Origin: Streptomyces uncialis
GTDB lineage: Bacteria > Actinomycetota > Actinomycetes > Streptomycetales > Streptomycetaceae
NCBI RefSeq assembly: GCF_036250755.1
Contig: NZ_CP109583.1
Span: forward strand, 7,930,001 to 7,994,000
Length of the DNA stretch: 64,000 nucleotides
Direction: 5' to 3'
Positions 26,005 through 34,362 of the stretch are shown here, piece by piece. The first letter of the stretch is position 1. Each line of letters starts with the position of its first letter. The position numbers and the translations under genes are program-made. The notes beneath the pieces are model-generated. The model was not told the DNA's origin. It searched no databases and saw only the letters and a program-made list of their open reading frames with translations.

Positions 26005-26120
26005 ACCCATGAACGGCCCGCACCGGACTATGTGGGCCCAGGTGGACGAACCCCGGGGCGCAAGCGAAGGCGGCCCGCACCGGACTACGTCGGCCCAGGT
26101 GGACGAACCACGGACATGCG

Positions 26121-26528
26121 TCAGCCCATGCGGGGGATCTCGATCGCCGGGCAGCGGTCCATCACCATCGCCACGCCCGCCGCCCGGGTGCGGGCGTACG
26201 CCGCCTCGTCCACCACACCCAGCTGGAACCACACCGCCTTCGCCCCCTTCGCCACGGCCTCGTCGGCCACCGCGCCCGCCAGGTCCGCGTTCACGAACAC
26301 ATCCACCACGTCGACCTCGAACGGGATGTCCGCCAGCGTGGTGTACCCCCGCTCGCCATGGACCGTCTCCGCCTTCGGATGGACCGGGACGATCCGCTTC
26401 CCGAACCGCTGAAGGATCCGCGCCACCCCGTACGCGGCCCGCGACTCGTTGTTCGACAGGCCCACCACGGCCCAGGTGTCCCCCGACTCCGTAAGGATCT
26501 TCTCCACTGCCGCCTGGTCGCCGTACAT
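26121..26528 (-). CDS. CoA-binding protein (YccU type)
   Basis: 135 residues forming a single CoA-binding Rossmann domain like the N-domain of succinyl-CoA synthetase alpha: WAVVGLSNNESRAAYGVARILQRFGKRIVPVHP, then VDVVDVFVNADLAGAVADEAVAKGAKAVWFQLGVVD, and a terminal MVMDRCPAIEIPR. The Cys in DRCPAIE is conserved in the family. Role unknown; suggested CoA or acyl-CoA sensing. GAGGAGGCGTGCC precedes ATG 26528, which fixes the start. Divergent from the YigZ-family gene with a 114-bp spacer. Confidence 0.92.
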   Translation of the reverse strand: MYGDQAAVEKILTESGDTWAVVGLSNNESRAAYGVARILQRFGKRIVPVHPKAETVHGERGYTTLADIPFEVDVVDVFVNADLAGAVADEAVAKGAKAVWFQLGVVDEAAYARTRAAGVAMVMDRCPAIEIPRMG

Positions 26529-26642
26529 GGCACGCCTCCTCGGATCACTGCTGCTGCCACCACGGCAACGAACCACCGTGCCCGGGGATTCCCGCCCCGC
26601 CCCCTGGCGTCCCGCCGCGGACACACCGCATACGCTGGGCCG

Positions 26643-27269
26643 ATGCAGGACGAGTACCGCACCGTCGCCCAGGAGGGCGTGCACGAGACCGAGATCAACC
26701 GCTCGCGTTTCCTGTGCGCGCTCGCACCCGCGGCCACCGAGGAGGAGGCCCAGCGGTTCATCGCGCGGGTCCGCAAGGAGCACGCCGACGCCACGCACAA
26801 CTGCTACGCCTACGTCATCGGCGCCGACGCCTCCGTCCAGAAGGCGAACGACGACGGCGAACCGGGCGGCACCGCGGGCGTCCCCATGCTCCAGATGCTG
26901 CTGCGCCGGGACATGCGGTACGTCGTCGCCGTCGTCACCCGCTACTACGGCGGGGTCAAACTGGGTGCGGGCGGGCTGATCCGGGCGTACGGCGGATCGG
27001 TCGGCGAGGCCCTCGACACCCTCGGGACGCTGACCCGGCGGCGCTTCCGGCTGGCCACCGTCACCGTCGACCACCAGCGCGCGGGCAAACTCCAGAACGA
27101 GCTGCGCGCCACCGGCCGCGAGGTGCGCGACGTGCGTTACGGCGAGGCGGTCACCATCGGGATCGGGCTGCCGGACGCCGACGTGGCCGCGTTCCGCGCC
27201 TGGCTCGCCGACGCGACCGCGGGCACCGCCGTCCTCGAACTCGGCGGCGAGGCGTACGGGACGGCCTGA
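26643..27269 (+). CDS. YigZ/IMPACT (UPF0029) family protein
   Basis: 208 residues. The N-terminal UPF0029 domain has the signature NDDGEPGGTAGVPMLQML and RYYGGVKLGAGGLIRAYG, preceded by THNCYAYVIG. The C-terminal DUF1949 ferredoxin-like domain begins near 140. The family has been linked to translation regulation in eukaryotes (IMPACT); the bacterial role is unclear. Starts ATG 26643. Ends 58 bp from the convergent hypE stop. Confidence 0.93.
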   Translation: MQDEYRTVAQEGVHETEINRSRFLCALAPAATEEEAQRFIARVRKEHADATHNCYAYVIGADASVQKANDDGEPGGTAGVPMLQMLLRRDMRYVVAVVTRYYGGVKLGAGGLIRAYGGSVGEALDTLGTLTRRRFRLATVTVDHQRAGKLQNELRATGREVRDVRYGEAVTIGIGLPDADVAAFRAWLADATAGTAVLELGGEAYGTA

Positions 27270-27327
27270 GACCCCCGATTCCGATGGTGTCGGCCCGCGC
27301 GGAACGGGCACGCCCCGACCGCCGGTC

Positions 27328-28416
27328 TCAGCAGATGCGCGGCAGTTGCTCACCGAGTGGCAGATCGACCACCCGGGTCCCGCCGAACGCGGTCCGCGCG
27401 ACCACCATCCCCGGATGCTCCGGTACGCACTCCCCGATCACCGCGGCGGCCGCGCCCAGCGGATGGGCGCGCATCGCGGCGAGCACCGCGTCCGCGTGGG
27501 CACGGGGGACGAACGCGACGAGCTTCCCCTCGTTCGCCACGTACATCGGGTCGAGGCCGAGGATCGCGCAGGCGTTGGCGACCTGCGGGGGCACCGGGAC
27601 GGCGCGTTCCCGGATCACCACACCGACACCGGCCGCCCCCGCGATCTCGTTGAGGGCGGTCGCCAGCCCGCCCCGGGTGGGGTCCCGCAGGACGTGCAGA
27701 TCCGGGGTGACGGCCAGCATCGCCTCGACCAGGGTGCCGAGCGCCGCGCAGTCGCTCTCGATCTCCACCCCGAACTCCAGACCCTCCCGCACACTCATGA
27801 TCGCCACACCGTGGAGACCGATCTCCCCGCTGACGATCACCACATCGCCCGGCTCGGCGCGCTGCGGACGGATGTCGACACCGGGCGGCACCACCCCGAT
27901 GCCCGCGGTGTTGATGTACACGCCGTCCCCGTGACCGGCCTCCACGACCTTGGTGTCGCCGGTGACCACCTCGGTGCCCGCCGCGCGGGCCGCGTCGCCC
28001 AGCGCCCGGGCGATCCGGCCGACCACCTCCGTCTCCACCCCCTCCTCCAGGATGAACCCGCAGGACAGGTACGCCGCCCGCGCGCCGCTCATGGCCAGAT
28101 CGTTCACAGTGCCGTTGACGGCGAGGTCGCCGATGCTGCCGCCGGGGAAGAACAGCGGACGCACCACGAACGAGTCCGTCGAGAAGGCGAGCCGTGACCC
28201 GCCGACGGGGAGCACCGCGCAGTCACCGAGGGCGGCGAGCGTCCCGCCGCCGAAGGCCGGGAGGAAGAGATGCTCGACCAGTTCCGCGGACAGGGCGCCG
28301 CCTCCGCCGTGCCCCATCACCACCCGGGGGTGGTCGCGCAGCGGCAGCGGGCAGGTCCAGCCGCCGAAGTCCGGCGCGGCGGCCGGCGCCGGTGCGCCGG
28401 AGAGCGTGTCAGACAA
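27328..28416 (-). CDS. hypE: Hydrogenase maturation protein HypE
   Basis: 362 residues. Dehydrates the carbamoylated C-terminal cysteine to a thiocyanate, supplying CN ligands of the NiFe centre. The AIR-synthase-like core is clear ([36 protein letters not shown]-type loop) and the protein ends PRIC, the obligatory carbamoylation Cys. The start is TTG 28416, supported by GGAGG 9 nt upstream, and it overlaps the hypD stop by 8 nt. Last gene of the 14-gene hydrogenase operon. Confidence 0.96.
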   Translation of the reverse strand: MSDTLSGAPAPAAAPDFGGWTCPLPLRDHPRVVMGHGGGGALSAELVEHLFLPAFGGGTLAALGDCAVLPVGGSRLAFSTDSFVVRPLFFPGGSIGDLAVNGTVNDLAMSGARAAYLSCGFILEEGVETEVVGRIARALGDAARAAGTEVVTGDTKVVEAGHGDGVYINTAGIGVVPPGVDIRPQRAEPGDVVIVSGEIGLHGVAIMSVREGLEFGVEIESDCAALGTLVEAMLAVTPDLHVLRDPTRGGLATALNEIAGAAGVGVVIRERAVPVPPQVANACAILGLDPMYVANEGKLVAFVPRAHADAVLAAMRAHPLGAAAAVIGECVPEHPGMVVARTAFGGTRVVDLPLGEQLPRIC

Positions 28417-29533
28417 CGGAGCTCGCCTCCAGAGGGGTGGTGGGGGTGCCGAGACGGCGGTAGAGGTAGTACGCGGCGCACGCGCCCTCGCTGGACACCA
28501 TCGTCGCGCCGAGCGGGCTGCGCGGTGTGCAGTCCGTGCCGAACGCCTCGCACTGGTTGGGCTTCAGCAGGCCTTGCAGCACCTCGCCGCTGCGGCACGC
28601 GGCGGGCTCACGCGTGGCGATGTCCACGACGTCGAACCGGTGCTCCGCGTCGTGCTCGCGGTAGCGCGGCGAGAGCCGCCAGCCGCTGAGCGGGATCGTG
28701 CCGATACCGCGCCACGCGCGGTCCGTGACCTCGAAGACGTCCGCCAGCATCGCGCGGGCCGCCGGATTGCCCTCCGGCCGTACCGCCCGCGGATAGGCGT
28801 TGTCGACGGTGTGCTCACCGCGCTCCAACTGCCGCACCACCCGCCGGATGCCCTCCAGGATGTCCAGCGGCTCGAAACCGGTGACCACGATCGGCACCCG
28901 GTGGCGTGCCGCCAGCTCCGGGTACTCGGACGTGCCCATCACGCTGCACACATGACCGGCCGCGAGGAAGCCCTGCACCCGGCAGTCCGGCGAGCCCATC
29001 ACCGCGTCGATGGCGGGCGGTACCCGGACATGGGAGACCAGCATGCTGAAGTTGCGGATGCCGCGTTTGCGGGCCTGGTGCACCGCCATCGCGTTGGGCG
29101 GGGCGGTGGTCTCGAAGCCGATGCCGAAGAACACCACCTCACGGTCGGGGTTCTCGGTCGCGATCCGCAGGGCGTCCAGCGGCGAGTACACCACCCGGAC
29201 GTCACCGCCCTCGCTGCGCACCCGGAACAGATCGCGGTCGGTGCCGGGCACCCGGAGCATGTCCCCGAACGAGCAGAAGATCACCCCGGGCCTGGCCGCG
29301 ATCGCCAGGGCCTTGTCGATGACCTCCAGCGGGGTCACGCACACCGGGCACCCCGGTCCGTGGATCAGCTCCACCCCGTCGGGCAGCAACTGGTCGATGC
29401 CCTGGCGGATGATGGTGTGCGTCTGCCCGCCGCACACCTCCATGAGCGCCCAGGGACGGGTCACGGCCGCCCGGATGTCGTCGAGCAGGCCCCGGGCCAG
29501 CTCAGGGTTCTGGAACTCCGCCAGGTACTTCAT
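28409..29533 (-). CDS. hypD: Hydrogenase maturation protein HypD
   Basis: 374 residues. Iron-sulfur protein that, with HypC, is the scaffold for assembling Fe(CN)2CO. Conserved motifs: EVCGGQTH (iron-binding Cys), [32 protein letters not shown] and the four-Cys cluster region ([47 protein letters not shown]). ATG 29533 overlaps the hypC stop as ATGA, so it is translationally coupled. Confidence 0.97.
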   Translation of the reverse strand: MKYLAEFQNPELARGLLDDIRAAVTRPWALMEVCGGQTHTIIRQGIDQLLPDGVELIHGPGCPVCVTPLEVIDKALAIAARPGVIFCSFGDMLRVPGTDRDLFRVRSEGGDVRVVYSPLDALRIATENPDREVVFFGIGFETTAPPNAMAVHQARKRGIRNFSMLVSHVRVPPAIDAVMGSPDCRVQGFLAAGHVCSVMGTSEYPELAARHRVPIVVTGFEPLDILEGIRRVVRQLERGEHTVDNAYPRAVRPEGNPAARAMLADVFEVTDRAWRGIGTIPLSGWRLSPRYREHDAEHRFDVVDIATREPAACRSGEVLQGLLKPNQCEAFGTDCTPRSPLGATMVSSEGACAAYYLYRRLGTPTTPLEASSVV

Positions 29534-29793
29534 CGTTCGACCTCCCATGGGTCACCGAACTCCTCCTGGAGCAGCCCGAGTTCCTCGAAGAGGGCGAGCG
29601 TCTTGCGCGCCGACTCCTCGTCCAGCCGCTGGAGCGCGAACCCGACGTGCACGATGGCGTACTCGCCCACCTTCAGGTCCGGCAGATACTCCAGGCACAC
29701 GTCCTTGACCACACCGCTGAAGTCCACGACGGCCATCCGGGCACCGTCCCGCTCCGCGATCTCCACCACTCTGCCCGGCACCGCCAGACACAT
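29530..29793 (-). CDS. hypC: Hydrogenase maturation chaperone HypC
   Basis: 87 residues. Starts [12 protein letters not shown]; after Met removal the Cys is the functional ligand that binds Fe and the hydrogenase precursor. The OB-fold pattern [36 protein letters not shown] is typical. AAGGAG precedes ATG 29793. Overlaps hypD by 4 nt and follows hypF by 15 bp. Confidence 0.97.
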   Translation of the reverse strand: MCLAVPGRVVEIAERDGARMAVVDFSGVVKDVCLEYLPDLKVGEYAIVHVGFALQRLDEESARKTLALFEELGLLQEEFGDPWEVER

Positions 29794-29808
29794 ACGGCTC
29801 TCCTTCTC

Positions 29809-32298
29809 TCAGGTCACGGCCCGTGCGGCCACCATGAGCTGGCCGAGGGCCAGTCCCCCGTCACCGGGGGGCACGTTCCTGTGCCGCAGCACCGTGAAGC
29901 CGTCCGCCTCCAGCGCCCGCGCGCAGCCCGACAGCAGCAGGGCGTTGCCGAACACCCCGCCGGTCAGCGCCACGGTCCCCGGCTCGCCGGCGCGGCGCGC
30001 GAGCGCGCAGAGCGCGCGCACCAGGTCCACCACCGCCTGGTGGAAACGCGCCGCGATCAGGCCGGCCCCCGCCCCGGCCCGGACATCGGCCACCACCGCG
30101 GCGAGGACGGGAGCCGGATCGGCCAGCCAGCGCTCCTCGTGCGGACGCAGCGCGAAGCGGTAGGCGGGCGCGGGGCCGACGCCGTGCCCGGGGCCGACAC
30201 CGTCCCCGGGGCCACCGCCGGACGACGGACCACGGCGGGGCGAGGGGTCACCGCCGGGCACCGGGCCGTGGGGGCGCGCGGGACCGTGAGGGTGCCCCGG
30301 TCCTTGCGCGTGTGCCGGACCGTACGCGTGTGCCGCGCCCTCCAGCTCGATCGCCGCCTGCGCCTCGTACCCGGCCCGGTGGCGGACACCGGCGAGCGAC
30401 GACACCGCGTCGAAGAGGCGGCCCATGCTGGACGTGGGGACGCAGGCCAGGCCGGTCCCCAACTGCTGCGCCAGCGCTAGGAGTTCGTCGTCGGGACACA
30501 CAGCGACCGGTGGCAGGTCCCGGGCCCAGGGGATACCTGCGGCCCGCAGATGGGCCAGCGCCATCCGGTACGGGCGCTCCACCGCCGCGTCACCGCCCGG
30601 CAGCGGCACATACGCGAGCTGGGCGAAACGGCGGAACCCGGCGTAGTCCGCGAGCAGCACCTCGCCGCCCCACACCGCGCCGTCGTCGCCGTACCCGGTG
30701 CCGTCGAACGCGACACCGATGACCTGGCGTCCGCCGTCCAGCCCGTGCTCCGCCATCACCGACGCGACATGCGCGTGATGGTGCTGCACCCGTACCACCG
30801 GCCGGTCGTGGCCCCGGCGGGCCCGCGCGGCCGAGCGGTAGCCCGGGTGCCGGTCCACGGCGACCGTCGCGGGGGTCACCCCGGTCAGCGCGGCGAGGTG
30901 TTCGGCGGCCCGGTCGAAGGCGGTCAGGGTGGCCAGGTCGTCCATGTCGCCGATGTGCCCCGACAGCCACGCCCGGCGGCCCTCGGCCACGGCGAGCACG
31001 TTCTTGAGGTCGCCGCCCGCCGCGAGCGACGGGCCCACCGGCAGCGGGAGGGGGATCGGGGCGGGTACGTAGCCGCGCGCCCGGCGCAGCGGGAACGGCA
31101 CACCGTCGACCACCCGCACCACCGAGTCGTCGCAGGGGACATGGATCGGGCGGTCGTGCGTCAGCCAGCCGTCCACCAGCGGCGCGAGCCGTTCCAGCGC
31201 CTCGCCGTCGTCGGTGACGAGAGGCTCGCCGCCGAGATTGGCGCTGGTCATCACCAGCACCCGGGGCCCGGGCGGGTCACCCGGCAGGCCGAGCAGCAGA
31301 TGGTGCAGCGGGGTGTACGGCAGCAGCACCCCGAGGTCCGGGCAGCGCGGGGCGACGGCCTCCAGGGCCACCGGGGCGGCCCGCTCCCGGTCCGCCGCGC
31401 GGGTGTCCGTCCGGCGCCGCAGCAGGACCACCGGCCGCACCGGCCCGGTCAGCAGCTCCCGTTCCAACGGGTCGAGCTCCACCAGCGGCTCGATGTCCGC
31501 GAGATCCCGTGCCATCACGGCGAACGGCTTGTCGCCGCGCCGCTTGCGGCGGCGCAGCAGGGCGACGGCCGCCGGGTCGCCCGCGTCGCACGCCAGGTGG
31601 TAGCCGCCGATGCCCTTGACCGCCAGGATCGCGCCGCCCGCGAGGAGTTCCCGGGCCCGGACGAGGGCCGGCCCGCCGCCGAGCGGCCCGGCGCCCGGCA
31701 CGATCAGCGAGAGCCGGGGCCCGCAGTCGTGGCATGAGACGGGCTGGGCGTGGAACCGCCGGTCGGCCGGGTCGCCGTACTCCCGCTCGCACCGCTCGCA
31801 CAGCGGGAAGCCCGCCATCGTCGTCCGGGCCCGGTCGTACGGCAGTGCCGTGGCGATGGTGAAGCGGGGGCCGCAGCCCGTGCAGGTGATGAACGGATGC
31901 CGGTGGCGGCGGTCGGCGGGGTCGCGCAGTTCGGCGACGCACTTCGGACAGGTCGCGGTGTCGGGCGGGATGAGGCTCGCGCCCCTCGACCCGACCGCGC
32001 GGGACGGGGTGATCACGAAGCCCTTCGTCCCGGTGAGCGCGATGACCTCGTGCCGGACCGAGTCGACGGCCGCCGGGCTCGGCGCGTCCGTCGCCACCCG
32101 GCGGCAGAACACGTCGACCGCGTCCGGCGGGCCCTCGATCTCCGCGAGGACACCCTCGCCGGTGTTGACGACATGTCCGGATAGCCCGAGTTCGGTGGCC
32201 AGTGAGTAGACGAACGGCCGGAAGCCGACGCCCTGGACCACCCCCTGGACGGCGACCCTCCGGCGCGCCGCCGCCACGGACCCCCCGGTCGAGGTCAC
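29809..32298 (-). CDS. hypF: Carbamoyltransferase HypF
   Basis: 829 residues. Makes thiocarboxamide on HypE from carbamoyl phosphate and ATP. Domains in order: acylphosphatase (VQGVVQGVGFRPFVYSLA, about 15-100), two zinc-finger pairs (CPKC...CTGCGPRF and CERC...CHDCGPRL), a YrdC-like domain (KGIGGYHLACDAGD) and a Kae1-like domain (VQHHHAHVASVMAEHGLDG; ALTGGVFGNALL). Between the last blocks lies a roughly 50-residue Gly/Pro/His-rich insert (HAYGPAHAQGPGHPHGPARP...). GTG 32298 overlaps the hypB stop by 4 nt. Confidence 0.97.
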   Translation of the reverse strand: MTSTGGSVAAARRRVAVQGVVQGVGFRPFVYSLATELGLSGHVVNTGEGVLAEIEGPPDAVDVFCRRVATDAPSPAAVDSVRHEVIALTGTKGFVITPSRAVGSRGASLIPPDTATCPKCVAELRDPADRRHRHPFITCTGCGPRFTIATALPYDRARTTMAGFPLCERCEREYGDPADRRFHAQPVSCHDCGPRLSLIVPGAGPLGGGPALVRARELLAGGAILAVKGIGGYHLACDAGDPAAVALLRRRKRRGDKPFAVMARDLADIEPLVELDPLERELLTGPVRPVVLLRRRTDTRAADRERAAPVALEAVAPRCPDLGVLLPYTPLHHLLLGLPGDPPGPRVLVMTSANLGGEPLVTDDGEALERLAPLVDGWLTHDRPIHVPCDDSVVRVVDGVPFPLRRARGYVPAPIPLPLPVGPSLAAGGDLKNVLAVAEGRRAWLSGHIGDMDDLATLTAFDRAAEHLAALTGVTPATVAVDRHPGYRSAARARRGHDRPVVRVQHHHAHVASVMAEHGLDGGRQVIGVAFDGTGYGDDGAVWGGEVLLADYAGFRRFAQLAYVPLPGGDAAVERPYRMALAHLRAAGIPWARDLPPVAVCPDDELLALAQQLGTGLACVPTSSMGRLFDAVSSLAGVRHRAGYEAQAAIELEGAAHAYGPAHAQGPGHPHGPARPHGPVPGGDPSPRRGPSSGGGPGDGVGPGHGVGPAPAYRFALRPHEERWLADPAPVLAAVVADVRAGAGAGLIAARFHQAVVDLVRALCALARRAGEPGTVALTGGVFGNALLLSGCARALEADGFTVLRHRNVPPGDGGLALGQLMVAARAVT

Positions 32299-33101
32299 AA
32301 CTGGTCCGCGACCGGATGCGGGTGCGGGTGGGGATGCGCGTGCTCGTGCGGGTGAGCGTGGGTGCCGCCCGGGGGCTGCGGCAGGACGACGGGCGGGGTG
32401 TCCCGGTCCCCGGCGGTACGGGTCATCACCGGGCGGTGCGCCTCGGCGCCGTCCCGCACGGCCAGGGCCCGCTCCAGCAGGACCCCCTGACCCTGCCCGT
32501 CGCGCGCCGAGGTGAACACCACCTCCACACCGGGGTTCACCCGGGCGACGTTCGCCAGGAACGTGTCCCGGTCGAAGCCGGCGGCCGCGGCGATGTCCGT
32601 CTTGGTGACCAGAACGAGCTGGGCCAGCCCGAACGCGCCCGGGTACTTGAGCGGCTTGTCCTCGCCCTCGGTGACCGACGCCAGCGTCACCCGCAGCGAC
32701 TCACCGAGGTCGTAGGAGGCCGGACAGACCAGATTGCCCACGTTCTCCACGAACAGCACCCGGGTGTCCGACGGCAGCCAGCCCGCGAGGTACCCGCGCA
32801 GCATCACGGCCTCCAGATGGCACAGACCGTCGGTGAGCACCTGCTGGACCGGTACCCCGGTGCGGGCCAGCCGCCGGGCGTCGTTCTCGGTCGCGAGGTC
32901 GGCGGTCAGCGCGGCCACGGGGACACCGCGCTCGCGGGCCAGCGCGAGTTCCGTCTCCAGCAGCGCCGTCTTGCCGCTGCCGGGGCTGGACAGCAGGCTG
33001 ACGGCGACGGTCCCCCTGGCCGCCAGCTCGGCCCGCAGCGCCCGCGCGCTGTCGTCGTTGTGGGCGAGTACCGCCTGCCGGAGATCGGTCGTACGGCACA
33101 T
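32295..33101 (-). CDS. hypB: Hydrogenase nickel-incorporation GTPase HypB
   Basis: 268 residues. SIMIBI GTPase that inserts nickel together with HypA. P-loop SSPGSGKT is at 39-45, the metal site DGLCHLEAVM has the Cys-His pair, and VENVGNLVCP and LVTKTDI (G4) follow. Unlike most HypB proteins, whose His-rich nickel-storage stretch is N-terminal, this one carries it at the C-terminus (THAHPHEHAHPHPHPHP, eight His). GAGGAGG precedes ATG 33101. Confidence 0.96.
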   Translation of the reverse strand: MCRTTDLRQAVLAHNDDSARALRAELAARGTVAVSLLSSPGSGKTALLETELALARERGVPVAALTADLATENDARRLARTGVPVQQVLTDGLCHLEAVMLRGYLAGWLPSDTRVLFVENVGNLVCPASYDLGESLRVTLASVTEGEDKPLKYPGAFGLAQLVLVTKTDIAAAAGFDRDTFLANVARVNPGVEVVFTSARDGQGQGVLLERALAVRDGAEAHRPVMTRTAGDRDTPPVVLPQPPGGTHAHPHEHAHPHPHPHPVADQL

Positions 33102-33119
33102 GGGACACCGTCCTCCTCG

Positions 33120-33488
33120 TCAGCTGTGCGCGTGCAGCGGGCCGTCGGCCCACTCGACGTCGCGGATCTGTAGTTCACGGCCCGTCAGCAGCTCGGCCCG
33201 CGCGCCCCCGCAGCGGGGACACACCAGATCGGGCGGGACGCCCGGGGACCACTCGGTGTCGCAGGGACCGCACCGCGCCCGCGCCGGGACGCTCCGGGTC
33301 ACCAGACGGGCGCCCTCCAGGGGCGTCCCCTCGCAGACCAGCGCGAAGCAGAAGTCCAGGGCCGCCGGTACCACCCCGGCGAGCTCACCGACATCGAGCC
33401 GGACCGTGGTCACCGCTGTCGCGCCCCGGTCGGCGGCGGCCGAGGTCACCTGGTCGACGACGGCCGCGGCGATCGACATCTCATGCAT
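33120..33488 (-). CDS. hypA: Hydrogenase nickel-incorporation protein HypA
   Basis: 122 residues. Starts MHEMSIAAAVVDQV; His2 is the nickel ligand. The zinc site is formed by CGPC and CPRC around residues 75-95. The initiating ATG 33488 is preceded by GAGGCG; the frame is open upstream but the family N-terminus settles the start. A 197-bp gap upstream is the largest break inside the hydrogenase operon. Confidence 0.95.
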   Translation of the reverse strand: MHEMSIAAAVVDQVTSAAADRGATAVTTVRLDVGELAGVVPAALDFCFALVCEGTPLEGARLVTRSVPARARCGPCDTEWSPGVPPDLVCPRCGGARAELLTGRELQIRDVEWADGPLHAHS

Positions 33489-33685
33489 CGGTACGCCTCG
33501 TTCCACGGCGCGTGCCGGACGGTCGACGGCGGCTCCGTCGTCCGGCGTGACCGCGGCTCCATTGCACGGCGCGGTCGCGGGAGGGGCCGGGTGCCACGCC
33601 GCCCGCCGGTGCGGCCCGCCCCGTTCGCAGCAGCGCCGTCCCCGGACGGCCGCGCCGCACCGCCGTGCCCGGGAACGAGCACGGT

Positions 33686-33790
33686 TCACATCCGGGAGAT
33701 CCGCAGATACCGCCTCAGGTCGGGCAGGGTCAGCCGGATCACCACCACGGCGGCGGCCCCCGCGGCCGTGGCGAGCAGGGCTTTCAGCAT
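33686..33790 (-). CDS. 34-residue small protein of the hydrogenase operon (DUF6893-like)
   Basis: ATG 33790 to stop 33686, 34 residues: a hydrophobic helix (LKALLATAAGAAAVVVIRL) followed by a basic tail LPDLRRYLRISRM. AAAGG precedes the ATG. It overlaps the maturation-protease stop by 7 nt, so translation is coupled. Tiny proteins of this pattern occur in actinobacterial [NiFe] hydrogenase loci (I believe DUF6893). Its single-helix form suggests membrane attachment or binding to another subunit, but no function is known. Confidence 0.75.
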   Translation of the reverse strand: MLKALLATAAGAAAVVVIRLTLPDLRRYLRISRM

Positions 33791-34362
33791 GATGGTGCCT
33801 TTCTGCCGGACGGTTCGACCCCCGCCGCCTGCCCACCCTCTTCGACGGCCCCCTCGCTGACGGCCTCGTCGCCGACGGTCTCTCCGCTGACGACCCGTCG
33901 GATCAGCCGGACGGCCTGCTCGACCCCCGCCGTCACCGGGGCGCTCAGCCCGATGCCCTCCTCCAGCGAGGCGGGCTCGCATCCCACCACCAGCACGCGT
34001 TCCGGCGGGACGCCCCCGGTGCTCGCGCTGAGCGTCGCGAGAAGCGCGAGCACGGCGTCCGGACCCATCCGGTGGCCGTCCAGCGCGGCCGGACCCGACG
34101 GTTCCACCGGCCCCGCCTGCGCCTCGATCAGATAGACGGTGCCCGGCGCCCCGCCACGGGACGCGGCGTCCACCAGGACCACCGTCCCGTAGCCGTCGAG
34201 CAGTTGGTACGCCAGATGGACGCCGCGCACCCCGACATCGACCACGTCGACCCCGTCCGGCACTCCCGCGAGGACCAGCCGCCGGACGGTCTCGACGCCG
34301 AAGCCGTCGTCACCGAGGAAGATGTTGCCGACGCCCGCGACCAGCGTCCGTCGGCCGGTCAT
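33784..34362 (-). CDS. [NiFe]-hydrogenase maturation protease
   Basis: 192 residues. Removes the C-terminal tail of the large subunit after nickel insertion. GVGNIFLGDDGFGVE carries the nickel-sensing Asp, VDVVDVGVRGVHLAYQLLDG the second acidic ligand region, and GPDAVLALLATL precedes VLVVGCEPASLEEGIGLS, typical of the HyaD/HycI fold. A 40-residue Glu/Gly-rich tail is extra. GGAGGAG precedes ATG 34362. Its substrate is presumably the hhyL product encoded in the same operon, which retains a 23-residue tail. Confidence 0.93.
   Translation of the reverse strand: MTGRRTLVAGVGNIFLGDDGFGVETVRRLVLAGVPDGVDVVDVGVRGVHLAYQLLDGYGTVVLVDAASRGGAPGTVYLIEAQAGPVEPSGPAALDGHRMGPDAVLALLATLSASTGGVPPERVLVVGCEPASLEEGIGLSAPVTAGVEQAVRLIRRVVSGETVGDEAVSEGAVEEGGQAAGVEPSGRKAPSC

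Larger units (their letters stand above)
25564..26110. repeat. Inverted flanks of the repeat block
   Basis: The left segment 25564-25623 (CGCCTTCGCTTGCGCC ... CCGGTGCGGGCC) is the inverted complement, with substitutions, of the right segment 26013-26072. The 38-bp part GGCCCGCACCGGACTA(T/C)GT ... GGTGGACGAACC of the right segment recurs directly at 26073-26109. The whole block is therefore bounded by long imperfect inverted repeats. Confidence 0.8.
25551..26120. other. Noncoding repeat block
   Basis: 570 bp without a gene. It is built from six copies of a 20-bp core related to AGGGGCGCGGGGAACTGCGC, a 71-bp exact tandem duplication and flanking inverted repeats. Open frames on both strands cross it but consist only of translated repeat. 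The core is familiar from many streptomycete intergenic regions. Confidence 0.8.

Noticed and set aside
25614..26012. Plus-strand frame through the repeat block that could encode a repeat protein
   Set aside because: The translation is only the repeated DNA core in different phases; no ribosome-binding site, and the opposite strand is equally open.
33489..33836. N-terminal extension of HypA by about 116 residues in the same frame
   Set aside because: The family begins MHEMS with a functional His2, and the upstream part is Arg/Pro-rich; start at 33488 kept.
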